This document shows, one piece after another, positions 49,923 through 59,023 of a DNA stretch of 64,000 nt. The DNA lies in contig DAOTXW010000027.1 of the NCBI GenBank assembly GCA_034435035.1, positions 80,512-144,511 of the forward strand, read 5' to 3'. Under the pieces are notes generated by a model. It searched no databases. It was not told where the DNA came from and saw nothing but the letters and a program-made list of their open reading frames with translations. The stretch's first letter is position 1. Every line of letters starts with the position of its first letter. This DNA comes from JAHEME01 sp034435035 (lineage in GTDB: Bacteria; Chloroflexota; Anaerolineae; Aggregatilineales; UBA3940). The position numbers and the translations under genes are program-made.

Positions 49923-50588
49923 ATGATCGACCGCATTCACTGGCTGGGGCATGCCAGCTTCCGCATCAACGGGCCTCCGCATACCGATGGGCCAGTGGTC
50001 TATATCGATCCCTGGCAGCTGCCAGAGGGGTCGCCTGAAGCCGATCTGATCCTCGTCAGCCACGATCATCATGATCACTGTTCGCTGGCGGATATCGCCC
50101 GCGTCCGCGCAGACCACACTGTTATAGTCGCCAATCAGCGGGCTGCGGAACTGATCGGCGCGGGGGTGCAGGTGCTGCGCCCGTGGCAGGGCGCCGTCAA
50201 TGTGGGCGATGTGTCTGTGCGGGCCGTGCCAGCCTACACGCGGGAGAAGGCCTACCACGCTGCTGCGTACGGTGGGCTGGGCTTTCTGATCTGCATGATG
50301 CGGCATGACATCTACTTTGCGGGCGATACCGACATGATCCCGGAGATGGAAAAGATCGGCTGTGACATCGCCCTGGTGCCGGTTGGCGGAGCATTTACCA
50401 TGAACTGGGAGGAAGCAGCTGCGGCCGTGAGCCTCATTCGCCCCCGCTATGCGATTCCGATGCATTACGGCAGAGAGATTCCCGGTAGCAGAGATGATGG
50501 CCGCTATTTCTGCCAGGCGGTGAATGGCGGAGTTGAGGCGGTGGAATTGCGTCCCGAGAGCGAGAGCTTCCGCACTCTGCACAGTTAA
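49923..50588 (+). CDS. MBL-fold metallohydrolase
   Basis: A 221-residue metallo-beta-lactamase-fold hydrolase of the UlaG-like group: IHWLGHASFRI, DPWQLPEG, LVSHDHHDHCS (HxHxDH), YFAGDTDMI and AIPMHYGRE. Proteins of this type are often called L-ascorbate-6-P lactonase-like or UPF0173, but activity is rarely known. The frame is open far upstream (from 48648), which is antisense to the AAA gene and not coding; ATG 49923 is the natural start. Confidence 0.85.
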   Translation: MIDRIHWLGHASFRINGPPHTDGPVVYIDPWQLPEGSPEADLILVSHDHHDHCSLADIARVRADHTVIVANQRAAELIGAGVQVLRPWQGAVNVGDVSVRAVPAYTREKAYHAAAYGGLGFLICMMRHDIYFAGDTDMIPEMEKIGCDIALVPVGGAFTMNWEEAAAAVSLIRPRYAIPMHYGREIPGSRDDGRYFCQAVNGGVEAVELRPESESFRTLHS

Positions 50589-50610
50589 CTTCAGCCTGGT
50601 CTGAAAATAT

Positions 50611-50643
50611 AAGCAGGGCACGTGAACAGCGCGCCCTGCTTTC
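50611..50643. terminator. Bidirectional terminator between the MBL gene and clpX
   Basis: Stem AAGCAGGGC/GCCCTGCTT (50611-50619 and 50633-50641), followed by TCTC on the plus strand and, on the minus strand, by TATATTTTC. It serves both converging units. Confidence 0.8.
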
Positions 50644-50674
50644 TCATAACTCTTACCAGACAGGCTGAACCGAC

Positions 50675-51955
50675 TCAGGCAGCCTTTTCCCCATCTGACC
50701 AGCTGAGCGGCGCCTCAGCTGCGGAAAGGATCAGCGGCCGGCGGCGGCCACGGATCGAATCGGCATTGACCACCACTTTGCGGATGTCATCCCGCGAGGG
50801 GATTTCGAACATCACATCCAGCAGGCACGACTCGATGATGGAGCGCAGTCCGCGCGCGCCTGTTTCGTGGTCAATGGCCATTTCTGCGGCAGCGTGGAGT
50901 GCGTCCTCGGTGAACACCAGCTCCACGTTATCCAACGAGAACATGGCCTGATACTGCCGGGTCAGGGCGTTTTTGGGCTCGGTGAGAATAGCCACCAGCG
51001 TGGCGTGATCCAGCGGCTCCACCGTAGTGATAACAGGAAGCCGCCCAACAAACTCCGGGATCATGCCGTACTCGATCAGATCATCGTTCATGACATGGCG
51101 GAGGATCTCCGCACGCTCAAACTCACGGCGGTTGCCAGTCCCATGAAAGCCGATGGTACCCTTGGCGCCGATACGCTTGCCGATGATGTCTTCAATGCCG
51201 GCGAAGGTGCCCCCGCAAATGAAGAGCACATTGGTTGTATCCAGTTGAATGAACTCCTGGTGGGGGTGCTTACGCCCCCCGGCAGGTGGGACATTGGCTA
51301 CCGTACCCTCGATGATCTTGAGAAGCGCCTGCTGAACGCCTTCCCCGCTGACATCGCGGGTGATCGAGGGATTGTCACCGGTTTTTCGGGCTGTCTTGTC
51401 GATCTCGTCGATGTAGATGATGCCCCGCTCGGCGCGCTTGAGGTCGAAATCAGCCGCCTGAATGAGGCGGAGCAGGATGTTTTCCACGTCCTCGCCGACA
51501 TAGCCGGCTTCGGTCAGCGCGGTCGCGTCGGTGATGCAGAAGGGGACATCCAGGATGCGAGCTAACGTCTGGGCCAGCAGCGTCTTGCCCACGCCGGTAG
51601 GCCCGACGATCAGGATGTTACTCTTGTCGATCTCGATGTCTTCGAAGCGACTCTGTGCCCGGATTCGCTTGTAGTGATTGTAGACCGCCACCGAAAGCAC
51701 ACGCTTCGCCCGCTCCTGGCCTACCACATACTGGTTGAGATGATCCGTGATCTGCTGCGGGGTCGGTACATCGTGCGCGATCGCTTCCTGCTCTGTCGGA
51801 AAGGTCAGCTGCTCCTCATCCAGAATCTCGCGGCACAGCGCAACGCACTCATCGCAGATGAATACGCCCTCAGGTCCGGAGATCAGGCGGCGCACCTCCC
51901 CCTGGGGTCTGCGGCAGAACGAGCAGTGCTGCGGTCCAGCGAGTTCGGTCGGCAT
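50675..51955 (-). CDS. clpX: ATP-dependent Clp protease ATP-binding subunit ClpX
   Basis: ClpX unfolds substrates and feeds them to ClpP. The 426-residue protein has the N-terminal zinc-binding domain (CSFCRRPQGEV and CDECVALC), Walker A GPTGVGKTLLAQTLA, Walker B IIYIDEIDK, pore-loop and sensor stretches, and the C-terminal small domain (GARGLRSIIESCLLDVMFEIP). It is the last gene of tig-clpP-clpX; ATG 51955 lies six bases after the clpP stop. Confidence 0.96.
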   Translation of the reverse strand: MPTELAGPQHCSFCRRPQGEVRRLISGPEGVFICDECVALCREILDEEQLTFPTEQEAIAHDVPTPQQITDHLNQYVVGQERAKRVLSVAVYNHYKRIRAQSRFEDIEIDKSNILIVGPTGVGKTLLAQTLARILDVPFCITDATALTEAGYVGEDVENILLRLIQAADFDLKRAERGIIYIDEIDKTARKTGDNPSITRDVSGEGVQQALLKIIEGTVANVPPAGGRKHPHQEFIQLDTTNVLFICGGTFAGIEDIIGKRIGAKGTIGFHGTGNRREFERAEILRHVMNDDLIEYGMIPEFVGRLPVITTVEPLDHATLVAILTEPKNALTRQYQAMFSLDNVELVFTEDALHAAAEMAIDHETGARGLRSIIESCLLDVMFEIPSRDDIRKVVVNADSIRGRRRPLILSAAEAPLSWSDGEKAA

Positions 51956-51961
51956 AGCGGG

Positions 51962-52576
51962 CTAGCTCGCGCCCTTCTGGGGAGGTGCCAGCACGCCGTC
52001 GATCAGCCCGTATTCAACGGCCTTCTCAGGGGTCAGGTAGATATCGCGGTCCGTGTCCTCCGCTATCTTCTCGACGGTCTGGCCGGTATGCGCCGAGAGG
52101 ATTGCATTCAGGCGCTCACGCAGACGCAGGATTTCCTTGGCCTGAATCTCGATATCCGACGCCTGCCCCTGCGCGCCGCCAAGCGGCTGATGCATATGGA
52201 TTGTTGCGTTGGGCAGTGCGTAGCGCCGGCCGGAAGTCCCCGCGGTCAGCAGGACGGTGCCGAAACTGGCCGTGAACCCCACTGCAACGGTGCTGACCGG
52301 CGCGGTGATCTGCTGCATTGTGTCGTAGATCGCCAGCCCTGAATACACCTGCCCGCCCGGACTGTTAATGAACATCTGGATCTCTTTTTCGGGATCCTCG
52401 CGGTTCAGGAACAGAAGCTGTGCCACAATCAGGTTGGCGATCTGGTCGTTGATCGGTGTGCCCAGAAAGACGATGCGCTCCTTGAGCAGGAGCGAATAGA
52501 TGTCATAGGCACGCTCGCCGCGGCCGGTGGTCTCGATAACCATCGGGATGAGGCTGGTAGGGATGGTGGGCAACAT
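51962..52576 (-). CDS. clpP: ATP-dependent Clp protease proteolytic subunit ClpP
   Basis: A 204-residue serine peptidase that forms the Clp proteolytic chamber. The triad is present: Ser in GFTASFGTVLL (usually ASMGA), His in IHMHQPLGG and Asp in DTDRDIYLTPEKAVEYGLID. The N-terminal MLPTIPTSLIPMVIETTGRGERAYDIYSLLLKERIVFLG is typical. ATG 52576 is preferred; a GTG at 52600 in frame with AGGGCAGA upstream is possible. Confidence 0.95.
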   Translation of the reverse strand: MLPTIPTSLIPMVIETTGRGERAYDIYSLLLKERIVFLGTPINDQIANLIVAQLLFLNREDPEKEIQMFINSPGGQVYSGLAIYDTMQQITAPVSTVAVGFTASFGTVLLTAGTSGRRYALPNATIHMHQPLGGAQGQASDIEIQAKEILRLRERLNAILSAHTGQTVEKIAEDTDRDIYLTPEKAVEYGLIDGVLAPPQKGAS

Positions 52577-52641
52577 TGAACAGTAATCTCCTGTATGCAC
52601 TCTGCCCTGCCGTGTCTGGCCGAGGCAGCATGATGCGGTCT

Positions 52642-54081
52642 TTAATCGGCTTCCGGTGTGGCGGATGGAACTGGTTCCTTCTTGCTGCGGCGCGTCTTTG
52701 GCTTCTGCACCATCTCCTGCGCTGCCGCAGTCTCCGGCAGCGCATCCGAATTCTCGAGCGGCGGCGCTTCCCCGCGCGCAATGGCTACCAGGCGCTGACG
52801 TGCTTTATCCACAAGCAGACGACTGCTGATGGAGCGTCGGGCGTCCCGCCCTTTCAGGAGCTGGCGTGCAACGCCAGCCTGGGTACCGAACGCCAGCAGC
52901 ATATTTTCGATTTCATCATCGATCTCGCTCTCTGATATGGCAAGCGCCTCATTCTCTATCAGCTTGCCCAGCACCAGCGCGCGCATCACAGAGCGCCGAG
53001 CGGCAGGCCGAAACTCTTCCCGCATATCGTCCCGGCTTCTCTGGCTCATACGGAGGTAGTCTTCGAACGTCAGGCCCTGTTCCCGCAGACGGCGGTCAAA
53101 GTCCTCCAACAGCGAGTCGATCTGCTCCTCCACCATGATCGGAGGAAAGCTCACGCGGGCTGAGGGGAGCAGCGCTTCAAGTGCCCGATCGGCATAGTCC
53201 GATTCGGCCTGCCGGAGCGCCGCTTCCTCCAGATTCTTGCGCAGCCCGGCACGAAGCTGATCCAGATTCTCGTAATCGCCGGCAGTGTGGGCTAATTCAT
53301 CATTGATCTCCGGTGCTTCCCGGCTGAAAACCTCACGGCACCTGACAGTGAACGCGATCGTCTGCCCTCTTACCTCTTCGTCATAGTCTGATTCGTCAGG
53401 CATGACAAGCTGGAATTCGCGTGTGCTCCCGGCTTCCATGCCCACAACCTGTGCCGGGAAGCCCGGTACCGGGTAGGTCGATTCCTCTGTGATGAGAACA
53501 CGGACGCCCTCGCGATCGATCAGTGTGTGATCGTGGGGTTCCTCTGCGCCGGCATGGACCATGCGCTCGATGACGCCGCGGATATCCATGGTGGCGACAT
53601 CGCCCAGCGCAATGGGGCGATCGACGGGTTCAAGGGTAGCGTGCTCTTCACGCAGCGCCCTCAGGCTCCGATCCACCTCCTCGTCAGTGACCGGGAGGGC
53701 CTCGAAGGGCACGCGCAGGTCGCGGTAATTGCCGAGGTCAACCTCCGGGCGGAGTGGCACGGTGAAGGTCATCTCGAACGGATCGCGCTTCAGGTCTGTC
53801 AGCGCGCCCGGTGCATAGGGCTCAAGCCCGCTCTGTTCGAGGGCCTCGGCATAGACGGACTGCCCGAGTGGATCAAGTGCTTCCTCCAGCAGGGCGCCCT
53901 CTCCCACGTACCGGGTCACGATGTGGTAGGGCGCGTGCCCGCGGCGAAAACCCGGAATATTAATCTTCCGGGCGATTCGGCGAGCGGCCTCGTGCATAGC
54001 TTTCTCAACCCGCTCTGAGTCTACAGAGACGATGAGCCGAGCCTGCCGATCCTCAATGAGCTGCGTTTCAACGGTCAGCAC
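52642..54081 (-). CDS. tig: Trigger factor
   Basis: The ribosome-bound chaperone and prolyl isomerase. The 479-residue protein has the N-terminal ribosome-binding domain with GFRRGHAP (usually GFRKGKVP), an FKBP-like middle domain (about 150-240) and the helical C-terminal arms. The C terminus has an extra charged tail (QKPKTRRSKKEPVPSATPEAD). The GTG start at 54081 follows AAGGA at a long distance. It heads the tig-clpP-clpX unit, a common order. Confidence 0.93.
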   Translation of the reverse strand: MLTVETQLIEDRQARLIVSVDSERVEKAMHEAARRIARKINIPGFRRGHAPYHIVTRYVGEGALLEEALDPLGQSVYAEALEQSGLEPYAPGALTDLKRDPFEMTFTVPLRPEVDLGNYRDLRVPFEALPVTDEEVDRSLRALREEHATLEPVDRPIALGDVATMDIRGVIERMVHAGAEEPHDHTLIDREGVRVLITEESTYPVPGFPAQVVGMEAGSTREFQLVMPDESDYDEEVRGQTIAFTVRCREVFSREAPEINDELAHTAGDYENLDQLRAGLRKNLEEAALRQAESDYADRALEALLPSARVSFPPIMVEEQIDSLLEDFDRRLREQGLTFEDYLRMSQRSRDDMREEFRPAARRSVMRALVLGKLIENEALAISESEIDDEIENMLLAFGTQAGVARQLLKGRDARRSISSRLLVDKARQRLVAIARGEAPPLENSDALPETAAAQEMVQKPKTRRSKKEPVPSATPEAD

Positions 54082-54115
54082 GTTCTTGTGTTGTCCTTGC
54101 GGAATACTGGTGCGG

Positions 54116-54121
54116 ATTATA
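54116..54121 (-). promoter_or_regulatory. -10 element of the tig-clpP-clpX promoter
   Basis: A perfect TATAAT (54121-54116 on the minus strand), about 35 bases before the tig GTG. The -35 region is weak. Read-through from tRNA-Leu is also possible. Confidence 0.5.
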
Positions 54122-54207
54122 GCATGGGCCGGTGGCGCCTGCTATTTGCCTGCCCCGGTCAGAATCGAGGCCCTACACAGCGTAGAGCCCCCTACTTCAC
54201 CGAGCGA

Positions 54208-54289
54208 TGGGGAAGGCGGGATTCGAACCCGCACGCCTCGCGGCACATGATCCTAAGTCATGCTCGTCTGCCAGTTCCGACACTCCCCC
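54208..54289 (-). tRNA. tRNA-Leu (anticodon TAG)
   Basis: The minus strand gives an 82-base tRNA with a long variable arm. Acceptor GGGGGAG pairs with CTTCCCC; the anticodon stem CATGA/TCATG encloses CTTAGGA (anticodon TAG). The variable arm runs GTGCCGCGAGGCGT, then the T-arm GGGTTCGAATCCC. CCA is not encoded. Confidence 0.95.
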
Positions 54290-54300
54290 GAGTCCGGGGG

Positions 54301-54330
54301 ATTATAGCGCGGCCGAACCTGGCCCCGCAA
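54301..54330 (-). promoter_or_regulatory. Promoter of tRNA-Leu
   Basis: On the minus strand TTGCGG (54330-54325), 18 bases, TATAAT (54306-54301), 12 bases before the tRNA. Confidence 0.75.
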
Positions 54331-54350
54331 ACCTGGCCGCCGATATAACC

Positions 54351-54380
54351 TTGCTGGCGGCCTGATCGGCGGGCTATAAT
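54351..54380 (+). promoter_or_regulatory. Promoter of efp
   Basis: TTGCTG (54351-54356), 18 bases, TATAAT (54375-54380), divergent from the tRNA-Leu promoter 21 bases away. Confidence 0.78.
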
Positions 54381-54429
54381 CCGCCCCGTAGTGAGCAGGC
54401 ATCAAGAACAACAGGGAGAACGCCGGAAC

Positions 54430-54987
54430 ATGATCGATGTAAACGAACTACGCCGTGGAGTGAGCTTCACTATCGACGGCGAGCTCTATCGCGTGCTGGA
54501 GTACTGGCACAACAAGCCCGGACGCGGCAAGGCCACCATTCGCGTTCAGGTCCGCAATTTGCGCACCGGAACCACGCGCGAGATGACCTTCCCTTCGGGC
54601 GACCGCGTCCAGGATATCCGGCTGGAAACCCGCGTAGTCGAGTATCTGTACAATGACGGCGAGTTCCTCAACTTCATGGACGTTGAGAACTATGAGCAGC
54701 CCCAGGTGCGGGTAGACGTCTTCGGCGACGACCTGTTGTATCTGACTGAGAACCTTCAGATCAAGCTTTCGTCCTACGAGGGGGAGATCATCGACTACGA
54801 GCTGCCAACGACCGTTGATCTGGAGGTGATTGAGGCGGATCGGGCTGTTGCCGGCGATACGGCTACTGCAGCCACTAAACAGGTCACGGTGCAGACCGGG
54901 CTGAAGGTCACCACACCGCTGTTTGTCGAGACCGGCGATGTGATCCGCATTGACACGCGTAACGGCGCGTACATCACCCGTGTTTAG
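54430..54987 (+). CDS. efp: Elongation factor P, Arg32 type
   Basis: EF-P relieves ribosomes stalled at polyproline. The 185-residue protein has the three beta-barrel domains, with VDLEVIEADRAVAGDTATAATKQVTVQTGLKVTTPLFVETGDVIRIDTRNGAYITRV at the C terminus in family form. The tip loop of domain I reads HNKPGRGKATI, so the residue that is lysine in E. coli (Lys34) is Arg32 here. Arg32 EF-Ps of other bacteria are rhamnosylated by EarP; no earP gene is in the window. ATG 54430 lies 11 bases after GGGAGAA; the frame to 54391 is shadow. Confidence 0.95.
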   Translation: MIDVNELRRGVSFTIDGELYRVLEYWHNKPGRGKATIRVQVRNLRTGTTREMTFPSGDRVQDIRLETRVVEYLYNDGEFLNFMDVENYEQPQVRVDVFGDDLLYLTENLQIKLSSYEGEIIDYELPTTVDLEVIEADRAVAGDTATAATKQVTVQTGLKVTTPLFVETGDVIRIDTRNGAYITRV

Positions 54988-55023
54988 CCTCGCTGCTACA
55001 GACGTGCACCCCGGTACGAGGGA

Positions 55024-55374
55024 ATGAAAACACCTGCCGGGCGGGAATGCCGCTATTACTACGAGGACTACCATCGCGGGCGTAGCACTCAGGAGTGCCG
55101 GCTGCTGAGAGGTATGCCAGGCCCTCGCTGGCAGCCCCGTGACTGCCGCCGGTGCCCAGTCCCTGACATCCTGTGGGCCAACGCGAGCGAGCATCTGCGG
55201 CTGACGGGAGCTATACAGGTAACACTGCTGGGCCTTGCCCGCCGTGTGGAGGTCGAGGCGACCTGCGCCCGTCATCGCACCACTATCCCCGATCCCTACG
55301 TCGGATGCCCGGAGTGCGCCGCGGAGAAGCCCGACCTCGCTGACGTCTTTGACCGGGATACTAACCCCTCATGA
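55024..55374 (+). CDS. Small cysteine-rich protein
   Basis: A 116-residue soluble protein with seven cysteines (9, 25, 41, 44, 81, 95, 98) and His84. The pairs CRRC (41-44) and CPEC (95-98) suggest a zinc site or Fe-S cluster. No family recognised. It starts 36 bases after efp and overlaps the HAD-DinB gene by four bases (ATGA), so it is translated together with it. Confidence 0.6.
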   Translation: MKTPAGRECRYYYEDYHRGRSTQECRLLRGMPGPRWQPRDCRRCPVPDILWANASEHLRLTGAIQVTLLGLARRVEVEATCARHRTTIPDPYVGCPECAAEKPDLADVFDRDTNPS

Positions 55375-56612
55375 TCAAGGCTGTCCTGATCGATCTGGAT
55401 GATACGCTGATCATCAGCCAGACCCCCGCTCTGTTTTCGGCCTATCTCCATACTCTGGGCGAGTATGCCAGCCGGTTTGGGACGCCTGAGCAGGTTGCCG
55501 CACAGATCATGGGGGCATATCAGGCAGCAGTAGCCGAGTACAACCCGCTGCGCACGCTCGAAGAGCGCTTTTTTGATCACTTTCGCGCGGCCACCGGTGA
55601 GTCTGATCCCGCGCTGCCGGTCTATTTCGACGCGTTCTACCACCAGCAGTATCCGCCGCTGCTTGAGAGATATGTTCGCCCTCAGCCCGGGTCGGAAGAT
55701 TTGCTGCGGCAGCTGGCACGGGGGCCCTACCAGATGGTGGTTGCCACAAACCCCGGCCTGCCGCGCATTGCTATTGAGCATCGCCTCCGCCAGGGCGGCA
55801 TTGATCCGAATGAGTGGCCCTGGGCGCTGATTACCTCGCTGGAGACGATGCACTTCGGCAAACCGCAACCGGAGTACTATGAGGAAATCCTTCTGCGGCT
55901 GGATGTTGAGGCGTCTGAGGCTCTGATGGTGGGTGATGACTGGGAAAACGACATTGCGCCGGCGGCGGCGGCGGGTCTGCATACCTACTGGGTCGGGCAG
56001 CCTGATAGGGCCGTCCCCGTCGGAGAGCTCCGCCCCGACGGCATCGGGACCTTCGAGCAATTTGTTCTGAAGGTAAGCAGCGGCTGGCTGGATCGGCTGG
56101 ACAGTCGCCCGGTTACCCGAAGCGCACTTATTCAGCGGCTGGCTGCATTTCCCGCGGGTGTGGCCGCTGTGGTCGAAGGGCATACTAGCGAGGTGCTGGA
56201 ATGCGGCCCGTCTTCGCAGGAGTGGTCGGCGCGGGACATCATCTGCCACCTGCGCGACCATGACATCGAGGAAGATCGGGCGCGGCTGCAGCGCATTCTT
56301 GCCGAGGACACGCCCTTTCTGTCAGCGAATTACGATCCCTGGGCGCATGCGCACCAATACCGCGAGACTTCAGTGGATGAGGCCCTGGAGCAGTTTGTTC
56401 ACTTCCGCGCCGGCATGGTGAGCTGGTTGCAGTCGCTGCCTGCAGATGTCTGGAGCCGGGCCGCCCGACATGCCATCTTTGGGCCGACAAGCTTCGAGGA
56501 AATGGTTCGCTTCGCCACCGAACACGACCGCACTCATCTTCGCCAGATACGGGCTGCGATCGCCTATGCGCTGACAGTCTGCGGCCCGGACCCGCAGCCG
56601 GATGGGAGATAG
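55371..56612 (+). CDS. HAD hydrolase fused to a DinB-like domain
   Basis: A 413-residue fusion. The first 230 residues are a HAD-superfamily hydrolase: nucleophile motif IDLDDTL (Asp8, Asp10), VVATNPG, K in HFGKPQPEYY and MVGDDWENDI. The last 160 residues resemble a DinB four-helix bundle with metal-type histidines in WSARDIICHLRDHD and EHDRTHLRQI. HAD phosphatases are common, but a DinB fusion is not one I know. The substrate is open. It ends four bases before a converging MFS gene. Confidence 0.78.
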   Translation: MIKAVLIDLDDTLIISQTPALFSAYLHTLGEYASRFGTPEQVAAQIMGAYQAAVAEYNPLRTLEERFFDHFRAATGESDPALPVYFDAFYHQQYPPLLERYVRPQPGSEDLLRQLARGPYQMVVATNPGLPRIAIEHRLRQGGIDPNEWPWALITSLETMHFGKPQPEYYEEILLRLDVEASEALMVGDDWENDIAPAAAAGLHTYWVGQPDRAVPVGELRPDGIGTFEQFVLKVSSGWLDRLDSRPVTRSALIQRLAAFPAGVAAVVEGHTSEVLECGPSSQEWSARDIICHLRDHDIEEDRARLQRILAEDTPFLSANYDPWAHAHQYRETSVDEALEQFVHFRAGMVSWLQSLPADVWSRAARHAIFGPTSFEEMVRFATEHDRTHLRQIRAAIAYALTVCGPDPQPDGR

Positions 56613-56616
56613 GCTG

Positions 56617-57918
56617 CTAGCGCTGCCCCCTGCTGGCTGAGGATGCGTTGCTGCTGGCTGCGACCGTAACCCCTTCCTGCGCGGGCATACGGGTTACCAA
56701 GATGCCCAGTACGAGGGCCATGACAAGCGCAACGCTGAACGGCGCGGCCGATGCAAGGCGGGCACCAGCCCCTCCATCCGAGCCGATCTGACTGATGAAA
56801 GCATCGCGCAGCGCTGCGCCGAGTGGTGGCCCCGCGGCGCTAATCACTGAACCGATCGCGCCCACCAGCCCAAGAGCGCGCCCGCGAATGCCGGTGGGGA
56901 TGTAAGCGCTGGACCAGCTCGAAAAGCCCACAATACCAACCTGGACGGCAACCCAGCTCAAGCCAAACAGACTATAGCTCCCCACAGATGCGTGCTCCAG
57001 CATCCCCCAGATCAACAGCAGCGCCGCATGAATCGACAGTGACAGTCCACTCAAGGCGCGCCCACCCACACGATCGGTCAGGCGTCCCCCGAGCAGAGAG
57101 GCGATCGTGGCCCCTACGCCACCCACTGCCAGCAGCAGGTTGACGGATGGCTCGTCCATCCGCATCGCGTCTGCGGCATGCAGGGCAATGAACGGCCCGT
57201 CGCGCGTCAGGGTGAGGAGCAGGACGAATAATCCGTTGGCTGCGGTCAGCTTCCAGATCACGGGCATTCGCAGCAGCACACCCAGATTGACAGGGAGCCG
57301 TGCGCTGCGCTCGCCAGTGAATGGGCCTTCCCGGAGCATGAGCAGCCGAACCAGGGCCGCAATCCCCGCGACGAGCACGTTGATCCAGATCAGCCCGCGC
57401 ACCCCTATCAGCGGCTCAAGGGCCGCGCCAGCCGCAGGACCAAGGATCAGCGCTGCATTGACAGCAGCATAGAACATGCCAAACAACTGGCCCCGATCCG
57501 CGTCAGAGGCGCTCTCAGCGAGCAGGGCGCTGAAACCTGGCTGCTGAATGCCGCCGAACAGCCCGATCAGCCATACCGTGATCGCCAGATCCGTCCACGT
57601 GCGGGCCAGGGCGCCAAATAACAGGATGGGAACCATGATCACGCTGGGGATCGATATGGCATGGTGGCGCCCCCAGCGGTCGCTCATCTCCCCCCCAATA
57701 ATCTGGGTTGGGCCCAGCAGCAGAAACGATCCGGTAAAAACCAGCGCGACCTGCTGGTCGGAAGCGCCCAGATTGCGCAGATGCAGTGCCAGCAGTCCGT
57801 ACCACAGGTAGCGTGAGGCCACGATCAGAAAGGCCGTAGCGCTCAGCACCGCGACATTGCGCCGGCCAGCCGTCAGTTTTCGCCGCTCAGAATCCACAGG
57901 GTTATCTCCGGTGGGCAT
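56617..57918 (-). CDS. MFS transporter
   Basis: A 433-residue major facilitator protein with 12 predicted spans. The A-motif-like loop GGEMSDRWGRHHAI lies between spans 2 and 3, and a second copy, GGRLTDRVGGRAL, between spans 8 and 9. The N-terminal 25 residues are cytosolic and charged. The substrate is unknown; drug-efflux type is likely. ATG 57918 lies inside the 3' end of the metallophosphoesterase gene (46-base overlap). Confidence 0.87.
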   Translation of the reverse strand: MPTGDNPVDSERRKLTAGRRNVAVLSATAFLIVASRYLWYGLLALHLRNLGASDQQVALVFTGSFLLLGPTQIIGGEMSDRWGRHHAISIPSVIMVPILLFGALARTWTDLAITVWLIGLFGGIQQPGFSALLAESASDADRGQLFGMFYAAVNAALILGPAAGAALEPLIGVRGLIWINVLVAGIAALVRLLMLREGPFTGERSARLPVNLGVLLRMPVIWKLTAANGLFVLLLTLTRDGPFIALHAADAMRMDEPSVNLLLAVGGVGATIASLLGGRLTDRVGGRALSGLSLSIHAALLLIWGMLEHASVGSYSLFGLSWVAVQVGIVGFSSWSSAYIPTGIRGRALGLVGAIGSVISAAGPPLGAALRDAFISQIGSDGGAGARLASAAPFSVALVMALVLGILVTRMPAQEGVTVAASSNASSASRGQR

Positions 57919-58850
57919 AACAGGCGAGCCCTGGGGGCGGCTGCGCCCTCCAGACCTACCCCGCGAGATACATACAGGGTCATTGAACCCACCCTGTAAC
58001 GCCCCATTTCGTACTGTTTGCCCCGGGCTGAGCTTGTGATCAGCGCTCCGATGAATGGGAGGCGAATCTGCCCTCCGTGGGTATGACCGCAGAGATACAG
58101 ATCAATGCCCCACTGGCTGGCTGCCGGGGCAATATCAGGAGAATGGTACAACAGAATCGCGAATCGATCCGATGCCCGGCTGGCGACTCCTGAGACAAGT
58201 CGCTGGGTGTCGGCCTGCACCTCATGGCTGCACGTCAGCCCGAGCAGCACAATCCACTGACCGTTTACCTCTATCTCAATCGCTTCATCCTGCAGCCAGC
58301 GTGCGCCGGTTTCGTGCAGGAAGGATGCAACCCTGTCGTGAGACTCAACCAGCGGGCTGCCCGATACCGCGAAGACCCTACCCGCGGCGGCCCACTGCCT
58401 TACCATCTCATTGATCGATGCTGCCGAGATCGGATCGTCGCGATAGGACAGATTTACGAAGTCGCCTGAGAACAGGATCACGTCAGGGCGGGCTTCCTCT
58501 ATCAGCCGCAGCAGCGATTCTTCCCGCACACTCGCGCGCTCCAGATGCAGATCGCTGATATGGAGGATGCGGGCGGGCGGAGCTGCCGGATCCAGCAGCG
58601 GGGATCGAAGGTATTCGACAGTCAGGCCCAGACGGAATGGCTCGATCCACAACCCGTAGGTGCTCAGGGCCAGTACGGCGAACTGAAACCCGCACACGAC
58701 GACGCACGCCTGCGGGCCGACGAGCAGCGCCCCTGCCGTACTGGCGACGATCCGCAGCATGGTCAGCGCGACCAGAGGCGGCGCAACCGGGCCGAATGAG
58801 CGGCGCATGACCGGAAGCAGCTCCAGCGACAGCCAGTCGATGAGAAGCAA
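57873..58850 (-). CDS. Membrane metallophosphoesterase with an altered third motif
   Basis: A YaeI/YkuE-like calcineurin-fold protein of at least 325 residues, with N-terminal spans and the motifs ISDLHL (DxH), FSGDFVN (GD), LLYHSPDIA (H) and CGHTHGGQI (GHTHGG). The GNHD motif is replaced by SGSPLVE, so the Asn and His of motif III are missing. The first in-frame start is TTG 58850. Upstream, the frame stays open to 59037 and beyond and encodes another hydrophobic segment (ALVLCTLAAACAAATLAW), but has no ATG, GTG or TTG. The true N terminus is therefore uncertain. Confidence 0.75.
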   Translation of the reverse strand: MLLIDWLSLELLPVMRRSFGPVAPPLVALTMLRIVASTAGALLVGPQACVVVCGFQFAVLALSTYGLWIEPFRLGLTVEYLRSPLLDPAAPPARILHISDLHLERASVREESLLRLIEEARPDVILFSGDFVNLSYRDDPISAASINEMVRQWAAAGRVFAVSGSPLVESHDRVASFLHETGARWLQDEAIEIEVNGQWIVLLGLTCSHEVQADTQRLVSGVASRASDRFAILLYHSPDIAPAASQWGIDLYLCGHTHGGQIRLPFIGALITSSARGKQYEMGRYRVGSMTLYVSRGVGLEGAAAPRARLLCPPEITLWILSGEN

Positions 58851-59023
58851 AGCCAGATGCAGGGCGAGGAGACCGGGCCGCTGCGGCGCGGGCCAGGCCA
58901 GGGTGGCTGCTGCGCATGCCGCTGCCAGTGTGCAAAGGACAAGGGCGCGGGGAACTCGCTCGATCCGAAGCGGCTCGACCAGCGCCCGATGCAGCAGGCT
59001 CGTCTCAGCGTGTTTGTAGCGGC

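Noticed and set aside
55296..56261. 321-codon minus-strand frame
   Set aside because: Opposite the HAD-DinB gene; no motifs and no ribosome binding site.
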